Positions 12,094 through 20,051 of a stretch of DNA of 33,160 nucleotides are shown one piece after another. Below the pieces are notes generated by a model, which ran no database searches, was not told where the DNA came from, and saw only the letters and a program-made list of their open reading frames with translations. Numbering within the stretch: the first letter of the stretch is position 1; each line of letters opens with the position of its first letter. Position numbers and translations under genes: made by a program. Source of the DNA: an uncultured Pelagibacteraceae bacterium (lineage in GTDB: Bacteria > Pseudomonadota > Alphaproteobacteria > Pelagibacterales > AG-422-B15); assembly GCA_902564025.1 (NCBI GenBank), contig CACEZK010000012.1:1-33160 (forward strand), given 5' to 3'.

Positions 12094-13618
12094 TTTACTT
12101 TTTTTGATCAAACTAATTAGAGTACTAAAAAAGTACAATGTATTAATCTTAATAAATAAAAATATACGATTTAAATATTTATTTATTTTTTTCACTAATT
12201 TAATTTCTATAGGTGTGTCTTATGATAGAAACCATAAGAATAAATCTGACGGGTTAAGGATTGCGCAAGCACTGAACGAACTTGGTCCTTCATTCGTTAA
12301 ACTAGGACAGTTAATATCTACAAGGCCTGATATCGTAGGCAATACAATTGCGGAGGACCTATCATTACTAAGAGATAATTTACCGGCCTTTTCAAGAAAA
12401 ACAGCTATTGAAATTATTGAAGATGAGTTTGGAACAAATATTGATAATGTTTTTTCGCAATTTAGCGAACCAATTGCAGCAGCTTCAATTGCTCAAGTGC
12501 ATTTTGCTAAAATAAAGTCATCTAATACAGAAATTGATGTGGCGGTGAAAGTTCTAAGGCCAGAAATAGAAAAAATAATCAATCAGGAAATGGAAAGGCT
12601 TGAGTGGCTTACCACTTTCATGGAAAATTTTAGTGAATTTCAAAGGTTAAGGCCTAATTCTATAATAAAAAAAGCAAAGGAAGTCATAAAGTTCGAGCTG
12701 GATTTAAGATATGAGGCTGCGGCTGCTTCAGAGTTATCTGAGAATACGAATATGGATGAGAGTTTTTATGTACCGACAGTTTATTGGGATAAAGTTACTC
12801 AAAAAATACTCACGATGGAAAAAATTATTGGTATTCCAGCAGATAAAATTGATGAGTTGAACGAAAAAAAAGTAAATAAAAAACAGGCAGCTGAAAATCT
12901 GATTATAAATTTTTTAAGACAGTCAATAAGAGATGGATATTTTCATGCAGACCTTCATCAAGGTAATTTGTTCCTTAATCCAAAAGGTAAACTTTTAGCG
13001 GTTGATTTTGGTATTATGGGTAGATTAGATAAAAAAAATAGATCTTATTTAGCAGAAATTATTTATGGTTTTATAAAACAAGATTATTTACATATTGCAA
13101 AAATTCATCAAGAAGCAGGCTTGATTGACAAAAATCAATCTATAGAGGATTTTTCACAAGCTTTGAGATCGATCGGGGAACCAATCATAAATCAAAAAGC
13201 TAAAAATATTTCAATGGGAAATGTGCTTCTTCAGTTATTTGATATAACAAAGCAATTTAATATGTTTTTACAACCACAGCTTTTGCTTTTACAGAAAACA
13301 ATGATAACAGTTGAGGGCGTTGCCAGAAAGTTGGATCCAGATATTAATTTTTGGGAAGTATCGAAACCTGAAATTGAAACATGGCTAAAAGATGAGTTAG
13401 GAATAAAAAATAGACTTCAACAAACACAACAAGCATTACAAAGTATAGCAAGAAAAGTGCCTGACATTCCCGACTTTATCTCAAGAGCTGATCAAGCCTT
13501 TGATTTGATTGTAAAGAATGAAGAGGATAAGACTCCAAAAAATAGCACTAGCAATTCATATGTAATAGGCGGTGTAGCCCTTATAGTTGGAATAATGCTT
13601 GCTTTTGTATTCATTTAG
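12083..13618 (+). CDS. ubiB: UbiB/ADCK atypical kinase-like protein of ubiquinone synthesis
   Basis: The product is a 511-aa membrane-anchored atypical kinase/ATPase needed for ubiquinone synthesis. The family-specific KxGQ motif is K73-Q76 (KLGQ), the A-rich loop that replaces the usual P-loop is at 132-140 (AAASIAQVH), and the ATP lysine is K156. HADLHQGN and VDFGIMG supply the catalytic and metal-binding residues. A single C-terminal hydrophobic helix (about 492-511) anchors the protein. It directly follows and overlaps ubiE, matching the shared pathway. Length is typical for alphaproteobacteria. Confidence 0.95.
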   Translation: MLSNLLFLIKLIRVLKKYNVLILINKNIRFKYLFIFFTNLISIGVSYDRNHKNKSDGLRIAQALNELGPSFVKLGQLISTRPDIVGNTIAEDLSLLRDNLPAFSRKTAIEIIEDEFGTNIDNVFSQFSEPIAAASIAQVHFAKIKSSNTEIDVAVKVLRPEIEKIINQEMERLEWLTTFMENFSEFQRLRPNSIIKKAKEVIKFELDLRYEAAAASELSENTNMDESFYVPTVYWDKVTQKILTMEKIIGIPADKIDELNEKKVNKKQAAENLIINFLRQSIRDGYFHADLHQGNLFLNPKGKLLAVDFGIMGRLDKKNRSYLAEIIYGFIKQDYLHIAKIHQEAGLIDKNQSIEDFSQALRSIGEPIINQKAKNISMGNVLLQLFDITKQFNMFLQPQLLLLQKTMITVEGVARKLDPDINFWEVSKPEIETWLKDELGIKNRLQQTQQALQSIARKVPDIPDFISRADQAFDLIVKNEEDKTPKNSTSNSYVIGGVALIVGIMLAFVFI

Positions 13619-13673
13619 ATAAATTTTTCGTTTATTACTAGTCATTTAGAAAAAAAAAGTATACGTGTACAAA

Positions 13674-14870
13674 ATGCAAAATAAAAAAGTTCTATTGATT
13701 ATTACTGGAGGTATTGCTGCATATAAGTCTCTAGAAACAATACGTGAATTAAAAAAAAATAATGTAGACGTAACATGTATTTTAACAAAATCTGGGTCTG
13801 AATTTGTAACACCTTTATCTATTGAGAGTCTCTCAGGAAACAAAGTTTATACTGACTTGTTTAATTTAACAGATGAGCATGAAATGGGTCACATTCAACT
13901 TTCTAGATTGTCAGATATTATTTTAGTTGCTCCAGCAACTGCAAATATAATTTCAAAAATGGCTTACGGGGTAGCTGATGATCTTGCATCCACCGTTCTC
14001 ATGGCTACAAACAAGCCAATACTGATTGCACCAGCAATGAATGTAAGAATGTGGTTGAATAATTCTACACAAAGAAATGTTGAGACATTGAAAAACGATG
14101 GCATCGAATTTATCGGCCCGGATAACGGTGAAATGGCTTGCGGTGAATACGGAGAAGGCCGTATGGCTGAACCGAATGAAGTGGTAAAATTCATTAAAAA
14201 ATATTTTGATGCGCTTGATTATAAACCTCTTGTAAACCGAACTGCTTTAGTTACTGCTGGTCCAACTAAAGAAATGATAGACCCTGTAAGATTTATCTCT
14301 AATGAGTCCTCTGGAAAACAGGGCTATGCAATAGCAGAAACATTACAAAGCTTAGGCGCAAAAACAACTTTAGTTTCTGGCCCAACGAGCTTAACCAGGC
14401 CTAATGTAGAACAGGTCATAAACGTGGACTCAGCTGATCAAATGTTAGAAGCTTGCGAAAGTTCACTGCCAGCAGATATAGCCGTATGTGCTGCTGCCGT
14501 AGCAGATTATAAGATTGCTAATAAAGAGATTACAAAGATAAAGAAAGATGGATCACGTCAAAATATGATTTTAGAAGAAAACCCAGATATTTTGGAAAGA
14601 CTGAGTAAAAGAAACCATCTAAGACCAAAACTAGTAGTAGGATTCGCAGCTGAGACCAGTAATCTTGAGAGAAACTCCAATGAAAAACTAAATAAAAAAG
14701 GCTGTGATTGGGTTCTAGGCAACGATGTTTCAGAAAATAGTGTATTTAATCAGGACACAAACAAAATATACTTTACATCAAAACTATATTCTGAAAACTG
14801 GGAATTGATGACAAAAAAAGAAGTAGCCAAGAAACTGTGTCAAAAAATTTCTCTTCACTTGAATAATTGA
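13674..14870 (+). CDS. coaBC: Bifunctional phosphopantothenoylcysteine decarboxylase/synthetase
   Basis: CoaBC makes 4'-phosphopantetheine in two steps: CTP-dependent ligation of cysteine (CoaB, C-terminal half) and FMN-dependent decarboxylation (CoaC, N-terminal half). From ATG 13674 (398 aa), CoaC shows catalytic H73 in HIQLSR, the PAMNVRMW motif with N123, and the flap cysteine C156 in MACGEYGEGRM. CoaB begins near residue 185, with TAGPTKEMIDPVRFISN and AAVADYK. A GTG three codons earlier (13665) is an alternative start; neither has a clear ribosome binding site. It lies 10 bases before dut, a common coaBC-dut pairing. Confidence 0.96.
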   Translation: MQNKKVLLIITGGIAAYKSLETIRELKKNNVDVTCILTKSGSEFVTPLSIESLSGNKVYTDLFNLTDEHEMGHIQLSRLSDIILVAPATANIISKMAYGVADDLASTVLMATNKPILIAPAMNVRMWLNNSTQRNVETLKNDGIEFIGPDNGEMACGEYGEGRMAEPNEVVKFIKKYFDALDYKPLVNRTALVTAGPTKEMIDPVRFISNESSGKQGYAIAETLQSLGAKTTLVSGPTSLTRPNVEQVINVDSADQMLEACESSLPADIAVCAAAVADYKIANKEITKIKKDGSRQNMILEENPDILERLSKRNHLRPKLVVGFAAETSNLERNSNEKLNKKGCDWVLGNDVSENSVFNQDTNKIYFTSKLYSENWELMTKKEVAKKLCQKISLHLNN

Positions 14871-14880
14871 TATTATTGAT

Positions 14881-15342
14881 TTGGCTAATCTACCATTCTC
14901 AGAAGTACAAATAAAAAAAACTTCAAAACTTAAGGATTTTGATATTCCTTCTTATCAGACTGATGAGGCCGCAGGAGTCGACTTAAGCGCATCCATTGAA
15001 AATTCAATTAAAATTCGTCCATGGGAAAGAGAAATTATTCCGTGTGGAATTTCAATTGCAATGCCAAAAGGTTTGGAGGCTCAGATTCGGCCAAGATCCG
15101 GTTTAGCATTTAAACATGGTATAACAATTTTGAATACTCCTGGAACAATAGATAGTGATTACAGAGGTGAAATAAAAGTTGTATTAATAAATTTAAGCAA
15201 AGATGAGTTTACCATTCATCCAAAAGATAGAATTGCTCAAATAGTCTTCACAAATGCTATACAAGTAAAGTTTAAAGAAGTTCAAAATCTTGATCAAACA
15301 AAAAGGGGAGATGGAGGATTTGGATCTACCGGAAAAGATTAA
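14881..15342 (+). CDS. dut: Deoxyuridine 5'-triphosphate nucleotidohydrolase (dUTPase)
   Basis: The product is a 153-aa trimeric dUTPase, which hydrolyses dUTP to dUMP and keeps uracil out of DNA. All five family motifs are present in order: AAGVDLSA, RPRSGLA, NTPGTIDSDYRGEI, DRIAQIVF and the flexible C-terminal RGDGGFGSTG. The start is TTG at 14881: no ATG occurs before the first conserved motif, and this start gives a normal length. The stop codon overlaps that of the convergent DUF3501 gene by four bases. Confidence 0.96.
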   Translation: MANLPFSEVQIKKTSKLKDFDIPSYQTDEAAGVDLSASIENSIKIRPWEREIIPCGISIAMPKGLEAQIRPRSGLAFKHGITILNTPGTIDSDYRGEIKVVLINLSKDEFTIHPKDRIAQIVFTNAIQVKFKEVQNLDQTKRGDGGFGSTGKD

Positions 15343-15932
15343 TCAAAATCTTTTATTAGTGCAGCTTTTACCTCATTAGTAAGAACAGAAATATGTGGAT
15401 AGTGTTCGTGGTCGGTTCCAATCTCAACAGAGCAATCCATGTCTTTAAAATCTTTAATATGATGATCTTCAAACTTAAAGTGTAGAAAATGAACTGATGA
15501 TGTTTTTCCTGAGTTGTCTGTACGATCTACGTCATTTTCAGGCACAGCAAAAATTTTATTTCCATTGACCTTTATATATGTCTTATTTTCTACATTACCT
15601 AAAGATGACAAAACTTTTTTTCTAGTTAATGGATTATCTATTTCAAACATGAATGTAGCAACTAATTCTGAACCATTTGGTATTAGGGGATTATACGCCT
15701 CTAATTCATCTCTTAATTGTTCGTCTCCACCTTTTTCAATATAAAGCATTTCCTGTATCTGAGCCTTCATTGTAAAAAAATTTTCAAAGTAGAAAGTGGA
15801 ATGTGGTCCTAACTCTACTCGTCTATTTTTTTTCATTGCAACAACTTCTTTTCGAATTGCCTTACGCTCTTTTGAATAGGTAGTTAAGTCTAATAAATCT
15901 GACGAGTCGATTTTTTTTTGTTCGATTGGCAT
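15339..15932 (-). CDS. DUF3501 family protein
   Basis: The product is a 197-aa soluble protein that I recognise as DUF3501. Its function is not established. It has no signal peptide, membrane segment or cysteine pair typical of metal clusters, but it carries several His/Asp/Glu clusters toward the C-terminus (for example HLHFKFEDHH and GTDHEHYPH), which could bind metal; that is inference. It is the last gene of a rubrerythrin / Fe-S protein / DUF3501 row, a grouping found in other alphaproteobacteria, and starts 30 bases after the Fe-S gene. A role with these two in peroxide or iron-sulfur redox chemistry is suggested by context only. Confidence 0.8.
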   Translation of the reverse strand: MPIEQKKIDSSDLLDLTTYSKERKAIRKEVVAMKKNRRVELGPHSTFYFENFFTMKAQIQEMLYIEKGGDEQLRDELEAYNPLIPNGSELVATFMFEIDNPLTRKKVLSSLGNVENKTYIKVNGNKIFAVPENDVDRTDNSGKTSSVHFLHFKFEDHHIKDFKDMDCSVEIGTDHEHYPHISVLTNEVKAALIKDFD

Positions 15933-15962
15933 ATCACTTACCTAATAATTAATCATTAAATA

Positions 15963-17303
15963 TCAAGTTAAATTATAGGATTTTGCTATAACTTCTATTG
16001 GGTGCATAGAAATATAATTTGCTTCTTTGTCATCATTCAAAAATTCATTTAAGTGTTTGCAAGCGAGCGGACAATCGGAAACCATATACTTGTTTTTTTT
16101 GTTTCGGATTTGACGAGCTGTCGCCCTGCCATATTTAATTGCCGACTTTCTTGTTTTTTTCATAACCCCAAAAGTTCCACCATGTCCAGCGCACTTTTCA
16201 ACGACATCTACTTTGGTCTCGGGAATTTTTTTCAACATTTCTAGCGCTTTATTGCCCATATTTTGTGCCCGAGCATGGCAGGCGTTGTGAACAGTAATTC
16301 CATCATCAAAAGATTGTAAACCATCAACAAGTCCTTCTTTTTTAGCTATATCAACAATATATTCATCAATGTCAAAAACATGCTTTGATAGCCGTTTAAC
16401 ATATTTATTTTCTGGGTTAATTAATGGCCATTCAAATTTTAACATTAAACCACAACTGGCTGTGAGAGTTACTATGTCATAACCTTGATCGATAAGTTTA
16501 CATAATTCTTCTGAGATATTTTCCGATTGAATTTTTACTTTTTCATGCTGCGCTTGCTCTAAATGTGGCATTCCGCAACAACCTGGGTACGTTGATATTG
16601 TGTCCACACCATTAAAATTTAAAACATTATTAGCTGCTACTCCTACTTTTGAATTATTATGGTTAACATAACATGTTGAATAAATTGCGACCTTTCTTCC
16701 GTAAGCTGGAGCATTTTTATTTAGCTTATTAGAAATATTTTTGAAGTTATCATGAAATGACTTTTTTTCGAACTTAGGTAATTCAGCATCTTTATCTATA
16801 CCTGTCATAAGTTCCAACGGACTTCTTGTTAATTTATTTTTTTTATCAGATGACCAATTAGCTATACTGGGCGACAGTCTTGCGAGACTCGCATTTCGAT
16901 CTACCTTTGCAAGTTCTTTTGGAATTTTAGATAATTTTTTTTGATTTTCTTGATAAGTTCTGTATCTGAGCATCAGATGAGGAAAATCGATATTAAATTC
17001 ATGGGGCGGTACGTAAGGACATTTAGTCATAAAACACATATCACATAATGTGCATTTATCTGTAACATCCTCGAAATGTTTTTTTGTTAAATCATCAACT
17101 GACTCATTTGGAGAGTCGTCAATAAAATCAAATAATGTTGGAAAACTATCGCAGAGATTAAAGCACCGTCGGCAACTATGACAAACTTCAAACTGTCGAC
17201 GCATCTCAGCATCTAAAGCTTTTTCATTTAGATATTCATCTGAGTTCCAATCTACAATATCACGTGTAGGTGCAGCTAAACTGCCTTCTTTTTTTATTTC
17301 CAT
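15963..17303 (-). CDS. Heterodisulfide-reductase-like Fe-S protein (two 4Fe-4S clusters plus CCG-type domains)
   Basis: The product, 446 aa, has an N-terminal dicluster ferredoxin domain: C41-C44-C47-C51 and C84-C87-C90-C95. The C-terminal part holds cysteine-rich CCG-type blocks, YPGCCGMPH and later HNACHA...EKCAGHGG, like GlpC, HdrB and lactate-oxidation Fe-S proteins. It probably transfers electrons between a donor and a partner enzyme; neither is known. Placement directly after rubrerythrin suggests it feeds electrons to that peroxidase, which lacks its own rubredoxin domain, but this is inference. The second CCG block has CAG where many relatives have CCG. The ATG lies five bases after the T-run of a terminator hairpin and has no Shine-Dalgarno sequence. 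Confidence 0.88.
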   Translation of the reverse strand: MEIKKEGSLAAPTRDIVDWNSDEYLNEKALDAEMRRQFEVCHSCRRCFNLCDSFPTLFDFIDDSPNESVDDLTKKHFEDVTDKCTLCDMCFMTKCPYVPPHEFNIDFPHLMLRYRTYQENQKKLSKIPKELAKVDRNASLARLSPSIANWSSDKKNKLTRSPLELMTGIDKDAELPKFEKKSFHDNFKNISNKLNKNAPAYGRKVAIYSTCYVNHNNSKVGVAANNVLNFNGVDTISTYPGCCGMPHLEQAQHEKVKIQSENISEELCKLIDQGYDIVTLTASCGLMLKFEWPLINPENKYVKRLSKHVFDIDEYIVDIAKKEGLVDGLQSFDDGITVHNACHARAQNMGNKALEMLKKIPETKVDVVEKCAGHGGTFGVMKKTRKSAIKYGRATARQIRNKKNKYMVSDCPLACKHLNEFLNDDKEANYISMHPIEVIAKSYNLT

Positions 17304-17308
17304 GATAG

Positions 17309-17336
17309 AAAAAAGGGGCTATTTTAGCCCCTTTTT
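17309..17336 (-). terminator. Strong hairpin terminator between rubrerythrin and the Fe-S gene
   Basis: A perfect 12-bp stem, AAAAAGGGGCTA (17310-17321) against TAGCCCCTTTTT (17325-17336), closes a 3-base loop. On the minus strand it lies two bases after the rubrerythrin stop and its T-run ends five bases before the Fe-S gene ATG. It looks like an intrinsic terminator inside a gene row, which would make rubrerythrin mRNA more abundant than the downstream genes. It is nearly symmetrical and could also work in the other direction. Confidence 0.85.
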
Positions 17337-17338
17337 AA

Positions 17339-17758
17339 TTAATCGATTGAGTCTAATGTTTTTTGGAATTTGCCTGCGTGAGACTTTTCAGCTTTAGCCA
17401 ATGTTTCGAACCAATCAGCTATTTCGTCAAAACCCTCTTCTCTTGCAGTCTTTGCCATGCCTGGATACATATCAGTATACTCATGAGTTTCTCCAGCTAT
17501 AGCAGCTTTTAGATTATCCTCTGTTGAACCAATTGGTTCTCCTGTTGCAGGATCACCTACTTCTTCCATAAACTCTAAATGTCCATGAGCGTGTCCTGTT
17601 TCACCTTCTGCAGTTGATCTAAATACAGCCGCAACATCATTGTGGCCTTCTACATCTGCTTTTTGTGCAAAGTATAAATATCTTCTATTTGCTTGGCTCT
17701 CACCTGCGAATGCTGCTTTTAGGTTATCCAAAGTTTTGCTATCTTTTAATTCAGTCAT
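17339..17758 (-). CDS. Rubrerythrin-family diiron protein without rubredoxin domain
   Basis: The product is a 139-aa four-helix protein. The diiron ligands fit E20, E53-x2-H56, E90 and/or E94, and E124-x2-H127. Classical rubrerythrin has a C-terminal rubredoxin domain with two CxxC pairs; here the protein ends after the diiron bundle and contains no cysteine, so an external electron donor is needed. Rubrerythrins reduce hydrogen peroxide. A strong AAGGAGAG ribosome binding site (17763-17770) precedes the ATG, which suggests high expression. The promoter carries an Irr-type and a Fur/RirA-type palindrome, fitting iron control. The gene lies just downstream of irr on the same strand. Confidence 0.92.
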   Translation of the reverse strand: MTELKDSKTLDNLKAAFAGESQANRRYLYFAQKADVEGHNDVAAVFRSTAEGETGHAHGHLEFMEEVGDPATGEPIGSTEDNLKAAIAGETHEYTDMYPGMAKTAREEGFDEIADWFETLAKAEKSHAGKFQKTLDSID

Positions 17759-17784
17759 TTGTCTCTCCTTAATAAGTTAATACA

Positions 17785-17812
17785 AAGATATTATTGATTC
17801 AAAAAAAGTCAA
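17785..17812 (-). promoter_or_regulatory. Probable rubrerythrin promoter
   Basis: On the minus strand TTGACT (17807-17812) and TATCTT (17785-17790) are separated by 16 bases, close to a sigma-70 type -35/-10 pair. The start of transcription would be about 20 bases before the ATG. The Irr-type palindrome ends four bases upstream of the -35 element. Confidence 0.55.
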
Positions 17813-17816
17813 TACA

Positions 17817-17831
17817 TTAGAATCGTTCTAA
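17817..17831. promoter_or_regulatory. Irr-type iron control element (ICE box)
   Basis: TTAGAA-TCG-TTCTAA is a perfect 6-3-6 palindrome and agrees closely with the ICE motif bound by Irr in alphaproteobacteria (TTTAGAAxxxTTCTAAA type). It lies just upstream of the -35 element of the rubrerythrin promoter, with irr as the neighbouring gene. A site upstream of -35 is compatible with activation as well as repression. Confidence 0.75.
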
Positions 17832-17839
17832 ACTGATAT

Positions 17840-17854
17840 TGAGAATTATTATCA
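17840..17854. promoter_or_regulatory. Fur/RirA-type iron box
   Basis: TGAGAATTATTATCA (reverse TGATAATAATTCTCA) is one mismatch from the 7-1-7 Fur consensus TGATAATNATTATCA. It also fits the Iron-Rhodo box (TGA-N9-TCA) of RirA. It begins one base after the irr stop codon and about 80 bases before the rubrerythrin ATG. Which regulator uses it cannot be told from the window. Confidence 0.55.
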
Positions 17855-17855
17855 A

Positions 17856-18248
17856 TTAATTATCTAAGTGAACTAGAACTTCTATCTTATTAATTTTTTT
17901 ATTTTTTGGAGGCTTTGGGAGGCCGCTTACTTTCATATCTACATTAATATCAATCAATTTTTGATCCTTTTTAGAATAAAAGTGGTGATGATGCTCAGTG
18001 TTAGTATCAAAATAAATACGTTCAGAATTAATCATTAATTTTTTTAAAAGACCTTTTTCGTAAAAATCGTGAAGGGTATTATAAATTGTTGCAAGGGATA
18101 TTTCCGCTTTCATCTTCAAAAGTTTATTTGACAGAGTTTCAGCTGTTACATGCTTGTTTACACCGTCAAATAAGTAATTAGCTATGATCACTCTTTGCTT
18201 AGTTGGTCTTAGCGAGTTTTGTCTCAAAAAATGCTTGATATCTTTCAT
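17856..18248 (-). CDS. irr: Iron response regulator Irr (Fur family)
   Basis: The product is a 130-aa Fur-family regulator. The N-terminal winged helix has the RPTKQRVIIANYLF and SLATIYNTLHDF (recognition helix) blocks at about 14-27 and 51-62. The dimerisation domain has the DTNTEHHHHF segment (81-90), characteristic of Irr, whose histidines bind haem. There is no cysteine at all: neither the structural-zinc CxxC pairs of many Fur proteins nor the N-terminal Cys-Pro haem motif of Bradyrhizobium Irr. Irr senses haem status and controls genes through ICE boxes; one lies directly downstream. It is divergent from fabA, the usual irr-fabABI arrangement in the class. Confidence 0.93.
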   Translation of the reverse strand: MKDIKHFLRQNSLRPTKQRVIIANYLFDGVNKHVTAETLSNKLLKMKAEISLATIYNTLHDFYEKGLLKKLMINSERIYFDTNTEHHHHFYSKKDQKLIDINVDMKVSGLPKPPKNKKINKIEVLVHLDN

Positions 18249-18268
18249 AAATTTATTTTTATTAAAAT

Positions 18269-18298
18269 TTAATGTATTTTACAATAATAATACATTAA
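18269..18298. repeat. Perfect 10-bp inverted repeat in the irr-fabA divergent promoter region
   Basis: TTAATGTATT (18269-18278) and AATACATTAA (18289-18298) are perfect inverted copies separated by 10 bases, so arm centres are 20 bases (about two helical turns) apart. The repeat occupies the 91-base region between irr and fabA and ends two bases before a possible fabA -35 element. This geometry suits binding of a dimeric regulator controlling one or both genes. No T-run follows, so a terminator is unlikely. The sequence does not resemble the ICE box. Confidence 0.55.
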
Positions 18299-18300
18299 TC

Positions 18301-18328
18301 TTACAAACTTCATATAAAACAATAAGAT
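18301..18328 (+). promoter_or_regulatory. Possible fabA promoter
   Basis: TTACAA (18301-18306) and TAAGAT (18323-18328) are 16 bases apart. The -35 match is weak. If real, transcription would begin only a few bases before the fabA GTG, giving an almost leaderless mRNA, which fits the absence of a Shine-Dalgarno sequence there. Confidence 0.3.
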
Positions 18329-18339
18329 AGATAAACCTT

Positions 18340-18840
18340 GTGAAAAAAAAATCAAGCTTTACAAAAGAAGATCTTTTAGATTGCGCTCACGGCACAATGT
18401 TTGGAATTGGAAATGCACGGCTTCCACTTCCCCCAATGTTAATGTTTGATAGAATAACAAAAATTACTGATAGTGGTGGTAAATTCGGCAAAGGTGAAAT
18501 TGTTGCTCAATTGGACGTAACACCAGACCTGTGGTTTTTTGATTGTCATTTTGAAATGGATCCTGTAATGCCAGGATGTCTAGGCTTGGATGCAATGTGG
18601 CAATTAGTTGGATTCTATTTGGGATGGATTGGTGAACCTGGACGCGGTAGGGCGCTAGGTTCAGGAAACGTAAAGTTTGGTGGTGAAATTTTAAAGGACT
18701 CAAAATTGGTTGAATATAAAATTGAAATGAAAAAAATAATAAAAAGAGGCGTTATTGTAGGAGTAGGCGATGGAGTGGTAGAAGTAGATGGTAAGCAAAT
18801 ATATTCTGCCGAAGGATTAAAGGTAGGACTGATTAAATAA
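18340..18840 (+). CDS. fabA: 3-hydroxydecanoyl-ACP dehydratase/isomerase
   Basis: The product is a 166-aa hot-dog-fold enzyme that dehydrates 3-hydroxydecanoyl-ACP and isomerises trans-2- to cis-3-decenoyl-ACP, the entry to anaerobic-type unsaturated fatty acid synthesis. Active-site H70 ([12 protein letters not shown]) and D84 fall exactly at E. coli FabA positions. The start is GTG at 18340; the next Met is at residue 20, inside a conserved block. The stop codon shares one base with the fabB ATG, giving tight coupling. Confidence 0.97.
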   Translation: MKKKSSFTKEDLLDCAHGTMFGIGNARLPLPPMLMFDRITKITDSGGKFGKGEIVAQLDVTPDLWFFDCHFEMDPVMPGCLGLDAMWQLVGFYLGWIGEPGRGRALGSGNVKFGGEILKDSKLVEYKIEMKKIIKRGVIVGVGDGVVEVDGKQIYSAEGLKVGLIK

Positions 18841-20051
18841 TGAGAAGAGTTGTAATTACAGGTCTCGGAGTCGTGTCATCTCTTGGAAATAATAAAGATG
18901 AAGTCAAAACATCACTATACAATGCTTCGTCCGGTATTTCTTTTGACCAATCACAAAAAGAAATGGGTTTTAGAAGCCAGGTGAGTGGCCAAATAGATCT
19001 CGATTTAGAGGAGACTATAGAAAGAAAGTTTCTTAGATTTATGGGAGATGGAGCAAGCTATAATTATATTGCTATGAATGAGGCTATTGAGGACTCCAGA
19101 CTTAATGAAGATGAAATATCGAATAATATGACAGGTTTAATTATGGGATCAGGCGGACCATCTACTAAAAGCTTACTAAGAGCGTTTGACATCACTCGAC
19201 AAAAAGGGCCAAAAAAAATTGGTCCTACAAGCGTTCCAAAAGTCATGTGCAGCACCAACTCTGCAACTTTATCAACGTATTTTAAAATTAAAGGTATAAA
19301 TTATTCAATAAGTTCAGCGTGTTCTACTAGCGCTCATTGTATAGGTAACGCTTTTGAAATTATACAAATGGGAAAACAGGATCGTATATTTGCTGGGGGT
19401 GGTGAAGAATTAGATTGGACTTTGTCAGCACTCTTTGATGCAATGCCCGCTTTATCTTCAAAATATAATGATCAACCTTCAAAATCTTCCAGGGCTTTTG
19501 ATAAACATCGTGATGGTTTTGTAATTGCTGGCGGAGGTGGGGTAGTCGTTTTGGAAGATTTAGAGACAGCGGTAAAAAGAAATGCCAAGATATATGCGGA
19601 GATAGTTGGTTATGGAGCTACATCAGATGGTCATGACATGGTTCAGCCATCAGGAGAAGGTGCTGAAAGATGCATGAGGATGGCAAAAAAAGATATTGAA
19701 AAAATTGATTACATTAATGCTCACGGGACATCAACGCCTGTAGGTGATATTGCTGAATTGAAAGCAATAAAAAAAGTATTTAAAGATGATTTACCTCTTA
19801 TCAGTTCTACAAAATCTTTAAGTGGGCATTCTTTAGGCGCCGCTGGTGTTCATGAGTCAATTTATACTTTATTAATGATGAATAATAATTTTGTTTCAGA
19901 GTCTGCTAATATTGATGAGTTGGATGATGAAGCAATTGGAATGAATATTCTAACTTCACGTCATGATGAAAAAATTGATACCGCAATGAGTAATAGCTTT
20001 GGATTTGGCGGTACAAATGCATCATTAGTGTTTAAGAGGTTTGAAGGATGA
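18840..20051 (+). CDS. fabB: 3-oxoacyl-ACP synthase I
   Basis: The product is a 403-aa ketosynthase that elongates acyl-ACP, including the cis-3-decenoyl product of FabA. The catalytic triad is C161 (SSACSTSAH), the histidine of [11 protein letters not shown] and the histidine of [14 protein letters not shown]-terminal [14 protein letters not shown] block completes the fold. Pairing with fabA supports FabB rather than FabF. It starts on the last base of the fabA stop and overlaps fabI by four bases. Confidence 0.97.
   Translation: MRRVVITGLGVVSSLGNNKDEVKTSLYNASSGISFDQSQKEMGFRSQVSGQIDLDLEETIERKFLRFMGDGASYNYIAMNEAIEDSRLNEDEISNNMTGLIMGSGGPSTKSLLRAFDITRQKGPKKIGPTSVPKVMCSTNSATLSTYFKIKGINYSISSACSTSAHCIGNAFEIIQMGKQDRIFAGGGEELDWTLSALFDAMPALSSKYNDQPSKSSRAFDKHRDGFVIAGGGGVVVLEDLETAVKRNAKIYAEIVGYGATSDGHDMVQPSGEGAERCMRMAKKDIEKIDYINAHGTSTPVGDIAELKAIKKVFKDDLPLISSTKSLSGHSLGAAGVHESIYTLLMMNNNFVSESANIDELDDEAIGMNILTSRHDEKIDTAMSNSFGFGGTNASLVFKRFEG

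Noticed and set aside
15391..15400. Sequence resembling a DnaA box (TGTGGATAG)
   Set aside because: It is a single near-match inside the DUF3501 coding region, without clustering, and is likely chance.
18464..18703. Open frame of 79 codons antisense to fabA
   Set aside because: It is fully inside the conserved fabA coding region on the other strand and has no start context or recognisable product.
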